From contig JAHQIY010000014.1 in assembly GCA_019054805.1 (NCBI GenBank), forward strand, positions 1,798,001 to 1,862,000: 64,000 nt of DNA. The letters are read 5' to 3'. The notes below the pieces were generated by a model. It was given only the letters and a program-made list of their open reading frames with translations, did not search any database and had not been told where the DNA came from. Below are positions 57,740-64,000 of this stretch, in pieces (the stretch's first letter is position 1; each line of letters begins with the position of its first letter). Made by a program: the position numbers and the translations under genes. Source of the stretch: Brachionus manjavacas (taxonomy: Eukaryota; Rotifera; Eurotatoria; Ploima; Brachionidae).

Positions 57740-59650
57740 TTTGCCTGAAAAGACAGTTTAAAAAGAGCGGTCTGAAAACCGGTTGATTAGATAAGAACTT
57801 GAATTATTTTGTAAAATTACTATATTGTATGAGTTAAATAATAAAATATTAAAAATGAAATAAAATTAGAAATCTATAATTTCATTGTAGATATTCTTCC
57901 TAAACTTATTTTGAATTTGACATTTCACCAACGCTTATTCCGATTTATTTGCAAAGTTAATTGATAAATTCTTTAGTCTTTTTTAAGTTTATTTCTTTTC
58001 TTTTTTCAAATTATTTTTTTTTTGAGAAAAAAAAATTTTATTTTTATATTTTCACATTATTTTTATAATTTTACATCGCCAGAATTGGCGTTAATTGAAT
58101 CAAATAAAAAATTAGAAAATTTCTTGTTAAGCATTTCAAATATATTAATAGATACCAATGTATGCAAATGTCATTCCAATAATTAGGTGACACAAGCAAG
58201 GATAAATAAAAGATTATTTTATTACATTGGGCGTGTTCAAATCAAGTTTTAAAACTTAACTTTCAATATTTAAAAATGACATCTTTTAGATAGTATAAAG
58301 TTACTTTGTTTTCAAGATATTATATTTTTGTAAAATGGTTTTAACATAATTTTACAAAACATTGTCAAAACATAAATTTGTTATATTTTGAAAATTTTAA
58401 TCTTCGAAAAAGTTAAATACAGTCTTTGAATTGTGCCCCAAATCATACACCGTTGTTTTATAAGTTTTGAATATAATAATCTGTCTCATTTGATATTTTT
58501 AAATAAAACTGGCGAATTCTTCCACAATTCTTGGAGAATATTTTGTAGAAAAAAATTCATTTCTCAAGTTTAAATTTCAATAATATTGAAAATTAACATG
58601 TCTAATTCTAAGGTTTATTATTACCTTAAGTCTTTTAGTGTTTTAAGTTTTCTAAAAGATTCTGTTAGAGATTAAAATTGAAAAATAATGATCATTATTA
58701 TTTTTCAAGATTAAGTTAATTCTTATTTTTTAACTTATATTTTTATTTGGATTTTATTATAAAATTTCTTTATTATTTAAAAAAAAAATTAAACCTGAGA
58801 TTGGTTCAGAATTTTGTCTAGTTTTATAATTTAAATAAAAAAGTTAGGGTCTTGGGTCAATCCTCCGACGAGAATCAAAAAAACTGGAAAAAAGCACAAA
58901 AAAATGTGTTTTTTTACTTAAAATACTTGAAAAATATATCATTTAATAGAGAATTTTGCGCTCTTTAAAAATATATATAGATATAGTACTTTTTGAATGA
59001 AAACTCATCTCAAAAATTTCAAAGACCTAAACCAATGTTTTCAAAAACTATCAAACTTCAAGACCTTCTAGTCAAAAATCTTCATATTAGAAAGATAAAT
59101 ATTTGATTTTTTAAACTAGAGAAATTTTTGCTCTACAAGATGGTATATGATTTATATATTTTTTGTATATGTTTGCAAAAGATATTCTCATCGGACCGAA
59201 GCATACTTTTGACAATTAAAAAACTCTTTGAGCCCCTGTAGCGAAAATTTTCTTTTTGAAGAAAGAAAAAGTAACCGTAACAAATTTTATAGCTGCTGAA
59301 TATTTTTAATGTATCAGACTTAAGCTATAATTACTTACCATGGTTATTTTAAAAATCGAAAAAAGGTCATCTTGACTCGTTGGTGCTTTTAGTGTTAATG
59401 CTCATAACGGCAAAAATTTGATGTAGAACTAAGAAAAAAAAATTGTACTTCTATTTGAAACTTCGGTATAGATGAGTTCCATCAACCTCATTCTTGGAAT
59501 GCATCCGAGCTTCTGCCTTAATTACATATTTTTGGTCAAAAAAAAAAGCTATTCATTTTTTCTATAAAATTAAGAATGTTATAATAGATTAAAAATTAAT
59601 TTTTAAAATTTTTTATTTTACAAATTTTACAATAGACAAAATTTTTAGAC
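57740..59650. other. AT-rich intergenic DNA downstream of wdr33
   Basis: Nothing recognised on either strand apart from the 3' end of wdr33 at its right border. Confidence 0.4.
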
Positions 59651-59654
59651 AATT

Positions 59655-59660
59655 TTTATT
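59655..59660 (-). terminator. Poly(A) signal of wdr33
   Basis: On the minus strand an AATAAA lies 24 nt after the wdr33 stop codon, within a suitable distance for the 3' end. Confidence 0.5.
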
Positions 59661-59684
59661 GACAAAAAATAATTAAAAATCATA

Positions 59685-62600
59685 TTAATTTCTATTGCGA
59701 GAGTATGGTGCATTAAAATTTGAGCCTCTGTTTGAGTTACGTCCTCTTTGGTAGTTTCTATTTCTGTCATCGTAATAGTCGGCATCGTCAAATGAATCGT
59801 TTTCATTATAAGAGTCCCTCATATTTCGCCTGTTATCACGAAACTCATCGTATTCATCCTCATAGTCGTTATCATCGTCTTCATAGTTGAATTTATTTCT
59901 ATTCTTCCAGTTTCGTTCATCATATTCGGTGTCCAAGTCTTGGCTCAACTTTCGCTTAAAGCCCGAATTTCCGACAGGCTCACAATTAAGAGCGAGCAAA
60001 CTGGGTGGCCTTGAGCTAGGCCCGTTTAGAAGTGGTTGTGACATCAAACTCATCGGCTGATTTGAGCTAGACTGCGAAACTGGTTTGTTTGATTGCCAGG
60101 CTTTTTCAAATTCTTTCGGAATGGGTTTTGAATATGGCGCTTTTTTCCGCTTCTCGTCTTCATCTGCATCAAACAACGGTGCATTTCGTTGTGCTTGTTT
60201 ACTTGTTGGTGAAAACATATTATTGTCCTGAGACGATTCTTCTTTAAAGTCCTCATTCAACATATCTAACATGCCTGGCTCAAAGCCTAGACCGGGCAAT
60301 AGTATCGAGCCATCCTTTTGCTTTTCTATCTCCGGCAATTCGTGGTTTTTGAATATGGTTCCAGTGGAACGTTCCATTTTGGGTGTCATGGTGTCGTCAA
60401 CTTTGTCTACAAACGTGTCACCTGGCCTATTGCGGGTCCAAAATCGTGTACTACGATCATTTGATCCAGAGACCAACATGTGTCCTAATGGGTGCCAAGA
60501 CAAGTCCCAAATCATTCCATCGTGAGCCTCTTCCATATTTCCAATCTCTTTCTCAACCCTAAATTCACAAACATATACTCGCTTTCAATTAATTATTAAT
60601 AATAAATAATTATTAATATGTAATCATTATAATAGATAAAAAATAATTTAATAAAAGATAATAGAGCTTTACCCCACAAGCCAATAAAATATGGATCCAT
60701 CGGCGCCCCCGCTTGCAAACACTTTTTCATAAACTGGATGCCAAGCTACAGCTGTTAAAAATTTTTACAAAAAATTAATTTTGATTATTTTAAGTATTGC
60801 TACAATATTTTATTTTAACTAAATTTTGCTGCGATTTGCATGAATAATGCTGCAATATGCGGTAAATTACGTAAAATTTGGTAAATAGTAAAAATGCTAA
60901 TAAAAATTGGGACCTGTCAACTTTACAACCAACTGATCTCATTTTTCACCCCAAAAAAAATTTAAAATAAATTTTATGAACTAAGAAGATACTAAAATAG
61001 CAATATGGTTAGAAAATTAAAAAAATAAATAAAAATTTTTAGCCATATTTAGGATTTTTCTTTATAAATTTTCAATTTCAATTATTGTAAAAAATAAAAT
61101 TAATTCTTGAATTAAAAAATATATAGAATGAGTTTTTTTTTATCATTAAAACTAATTAATTTAGAATACATTTGTACCATTTTTGAAAATTTTATAAACA
61201 ATCTTGTCAACAAAAACAGTGCTATTTAGTAGGAATATTTTTTTTGTCATAAATATTTCTAATTTTTAAAACTCTTACATCATAAGTCAGCTAAATGTTA
61301 ACGATAAATTTATCTCAAAATTGACTACCTGAAGAATTTTTGGAAGAAAACAAAGATTTTTGTTTTTTTAATTTTTTGGATTCAATTTAGCTTTAATAAA
61401 ACTGACTTTTTTGGATTATTTTTCATTCAAAAGTGGTAAATATGAATTTTTAATTGTAACTAAAACACGTTATTTTTTCATAGAAAAAAATTAACTTTTG
61501 ATTCATTATTTAACTTGTTATACATTTATTTTTATTTATTTCTGTCAATTTTAAAATAATCGGAAGTTTTTTCCAATATTCTTTGAGAGTATAATTTTTC
61601 AGAATCAATCTCGGCTATTCTTCGTAAATTAAGACAAAAATCTGATAAAATAAATTGTGTGAAAATTTGATTTTTAACATTAAATTAGTGAAATTTAACA
61701 CTTTTTACTGAAAAATTTTTCTACTAAAATTCGGTTCAAAAAATTCACAAGAATTAAAAATTTCAAGATGATTTTTCTTAACTAATTTAGGAAAAATCTG
61801 CTAAATCAGTAAGATTTTAATCAAAATTTTTACCGAAATTTGTTTGAATTTAAGACAAAATTTTCAACTTCAAAAATGCTTGTTTTTGTAAAATTTTGAC
61901 TATTTTTAATTTTCATGAATTTTTTGACCTGAATTGAGGAACATTAAAAATTAGTTAAAAAAAAATTTGTAGCATTACTGTAAGTATTAGATATTTAATT
62001 AAAAAATAAACTATTCATTTACTGCATGCATCTTTTTTGTGTCCCCTAAAACTCTGAACCTCTTCTTTCATGTTGCGGATATCGAAGAGCTTGCACAAAT
62101 GGTCTCTAGACGAGCTAATTAGCCAATTTCCATTAAATTGATTCCATTTAAGATCTGTACATGTGTTTTTATGAGCATGAATAGTTGTAATTTTTTTGCC
62201 ACCTTTGACATCCCAGAGAATAATGGGTTGCTGAGAATCTTTGCTGCCAGACACAATGAGCGCCTTGTGCGGATGCCAATCGACACATTTAACGTCTGAG
62301 CCGTGTCCCTGCAAAACAGTCTCTTCCCTAGAAGTCACAAAATCGAATATTCTTACTGTCCTGTCATCTGAACAGGACGTAAATTTTTGATCAGTCGGAG
62401 AAAAACTTAAATAATTGAGTTAAACCTAATATTCAACTTTCTAATTTGATTCGAATTTTTTCGCTCACTTGGGATCAAATAAAAGAAAATTAGTTAAGAT
62501 TAAAAATTTTATTCAAAAAAATTGATACCCTGACCCCGTACGGTCTTTGGTATTCGATTTTTATTAACCAAAAAAAAAGTCGAATCAATTAGATCAAGTA

Positions 62601-63289
62601 AAATGTTCGAAAATAAAATACCTTAAGCCGCGAATGGCCTCTAAGTGTCCCTGAAACATTTTGACATTATTCATGTTTGCTTGCCAGTATTTGACATAGC
62701 CCATGTCATCGCCAGTCATCATCCATTGTTCATTGTGGCTCCAAATCATTGATCTAACTGAACTATTGTGCGCCTGTAGAATTGTTTCAAAGTTAAATGT
62801 CAGACCATTCCACAGGGTGAACTCTCCGCGGGATGCACCTGTGATCAGTCTTCTTCCATCCGGTGTCCAGCACACACAAAACACAGGCCGCGGATCTTTG
62901 TTCAAAGCTGCTCGAATAAACTTACTCATGACACAGCTGACCGGGTTGTCCATGGCATGGTGCGGCAAAGTCATCAGTTGGGTGTATAAAATGTCCGACT
63001 GCAATGATCTGTCGTCCAGGTTGTTGCTTTTCCAGATGCGGTCTTCCAAGTACTTGACTACGGACGGATTGTGATCAACTGTTTTTCTGGCTACTGTCTT
63101 TCGAAGCATTTTACCATCGAAGCCAATGTCTATCGGATTTATCATCATGGGGTTTACTTGAGCTGGCATATTTGCCGAAGCGCCTAGCTGTGCCGGCATT
63201 TGGCCTGTTGGCGCTGCAACTGGAGGTGGCAAATTTACCGTGGGAGGCATCATAGGCATGCGCATCTGTGGTCTGTATCCTACTTGCAT
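59685..63289 (-). CDS. wdr33: WDR33, polyadenylation-signal-binding subunit of the mRNA 3'-end processing complex
   Basis: Four exons join in phase: 63289-62622, 62405-62023, 60751-60673 and 60558-59685, giving 667 residues. WDR33 (yeast Pfs2) belongs to CPSF and helps recognise AAUAAA in the nucleus. After a Met/Pro-rich start comes the family block [19 protein letters not shown], then about seven WD40 repeats with near-invariant family stretches: [110 protein letters not shown] and FWTRNRPGD. The tail of about 230 residues is low-complexity, rich in Asn, Arg, Asp and Tyr, ending in RG-type repeats. It lacks the long collagen-like region of vertebrate WDR33, so the protein is about half as long. 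The third intron boundary (TGCA|GTAAAT) is a weak donor but restores the expected protein. It is head-to-head with mic13. Confidence 0.97.
60752..62022 (-). other. Long intron of wdr33
   Basis: A 1.27-kb AT-rich intron. GGTAAA-type words near 60830-60890 resemble those at 32100-32410. No nested gene was seen. Confidence 0.6.
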
Positions 63290-63808
63290 TTTTAAGTCAA
63301 AACTTTAAAAAAAAATTATTTTTTTTGAAATTTTTTATGCGTTTTTTTTTATATTAATGAATTAATTGTGAAAATTCAAGCTCATTTGCAATTTGCACGA
63401 GTGCAATTTTTTTTTGATCAAACAGGAATTTATGATCATTATCTGTCATCATATGTAAAACAAATTAGGATTAGGATAGTACATATTCTTTTTATAATTT
63501 TTAAATTTCAATTAAATTGGACAATTACAAAATTTAAAATTTTTTAATTCTAAAAAACAATCGATTAAAATTAAAGATAGTTAAGCTTTTATAAATGAAA
63601 AAAAAATTTAATTTAAAAAAAAAAAATTCTTTAATTAAATATTAATTAATTAAAATTTAGTTTAAAAGCAAATATAAAGTGAAGTTATTAATGAGCATGA
63701 TGTAAAAAGACTTCAGCGTGTCTTAAACGAATAATTAAAATATAAAAATTTGCAATTATTGTTAATATTTCTAAATAAAGAATCCGAATTAATTTTATTT
63801 TTGCTAAA
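63290..63808. promoter_or_regulatory. Shared upstream region of wdr33 and mic13
   Basis: 519 bp separate the divergent start codons, so both promoters must lie here unless the genes use distant or trans-spliced leaders. The sequence is AT-rich; acceptor-like AAAG sites lie close to both start codons (near 63305 on the minus strand and 63780 on the plus strand). No specific motif can be assigned. Confidence 0.5.
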
Positions 63809-64000
63809 ATGCTATCCATAGCCAAGTAAATAGTGAGCTAGGTGAAACAGAGAACGGACTTTTTAAAAAAAAACTTCTTTTCTTAAGATTCGGAGCTAAA
63901 TTGGCAATAGTCGGTGGCGCAGTGTACGTCACTGTAAACAACAGCGTTTGGGACAAAAGCGAGTATGCTAACAAAGCTATTGGTAAAGTAAAAGAAGCCT
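63809..64000 (+). CDS. mic13: MICOS complex subunit MIC13 (QIL1), 5' part
   Basis: Exon 1 (63809-63825) encodes MLSIA plus two bases; a 62-bp GT-AG intron follows; exon 2 starts at 63888 and runs off the window. The joined start MLSIAKFGAKLAIVGGAVYV, then TVNNSVWDKSEYANKAIGKV, matches the N-terminus of MIC13/QIL1: a short hydrophobic membrane segment with GGAVY followed by a hydrophilic part with an SVW motif. MIC13 bridges MICOS subcomplexes in the inner mitochondrial membrane and is needed for crista junctions. The family is about 110-120 residues, so roughly the first third is present. Phase and splice sites agree. Confidence 0.85.

Noticed and set aside
1..64000. CRISPR arrays, bacterial operons, ribosome-binding sites, rRNA genes and canonical tRNA genes.
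   Set aside because: The DNA is eukaryotic; no regularly spaced repeat array, no rRNA-like stretch and no intact GGTTCGANTCC-type B box was found on reading both strands by eye.

Overview
The window is eukaryotic nuclear DNA from a small-genome bilaterian invertebrate. Non-coding DNA is extremely AT-rich, with long A/T runs, while coding exons (especially spire exon 1 and nuclear-receptor exon 1) are clearly richer in GC. Genes are split by mostly short GT-AG introns (46-95 bp) and a few of 1-3 kb. The gene content (Spire, KLHDC4, WDR33, MIC13, a nuclear receptor, a lamin-tail-domain protein) is metazoan. The AT-richness, the degenerate nuclear receptor and the many LINE fragments would fit a rotifer or similar protostome, but that is inference and the phylum is not proven.

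Layout. 1-3742: AT-rich DNA with no convincing gene. 3743-9621 (+): spire, an actin nucleator, whose long intron carries a short hAT-like non-autonomous transposon with a perfect 8-bp target duplication. 9622-16100: AT-rich DNA with a LINE reverse-transcriptase relic. 16101-16631 (-): a single-exon secreted Cys-rich protein. 17320-20950: two copies of a dispersed repeat, one split by a MITE. 21535-22490: a decayed mariner transposase. 22808-24707 (+): klhdc4 in four exons. 24890-25830: a LINE 3' fragment. 28820-29573 (-): a 185-residue stand-alone lamin-tail-domain protein in four exons. 32525-39540: a graveyard of LINE and Ty3/gypsy pieces plus a foldback element. 40296-45073 (-): a nuclear receptor in two exons with a GC-rich promoter. 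46378-51000: a foldback MITE and several LINE 3' ends. 55645-56281 (+): a three-exon orphan gene. 57027-57656: a truncated LINE between 82-83-bp direct repeats. 59685-63289 (-): wdr33 in four exons. 63809-64000 (+): the start of mic13, head-to-head with wdr33.

The genes do not form one pathway. They are independent housekeeping or regulatory units: Spire for actin assembly and vesicle transport, KLHDC4 of unclear role, WDR33 for mRNA 3'-end processing, MIC13 for mitochondrial cristae, the receptor for transcription, and the lamin-tail protein probably nuclear or cytoskeletal. Several genes (spire, the secreted protein, the lamin-tail gene, the receptor) have a good 3' splice acceptor just before the start codon with no obvious upstream exon, as expected from spliced-leader trans-splicing or 5'-UTR introns.

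The best leads are the rodless lamin-tail protein, the receptor with a damaged second zinc finger, the four foldback elements (two with 8-bp duplications), and the LINE with an unusually long target duplication. Exon joins were checked by hand for reading phase; no database search was possible.
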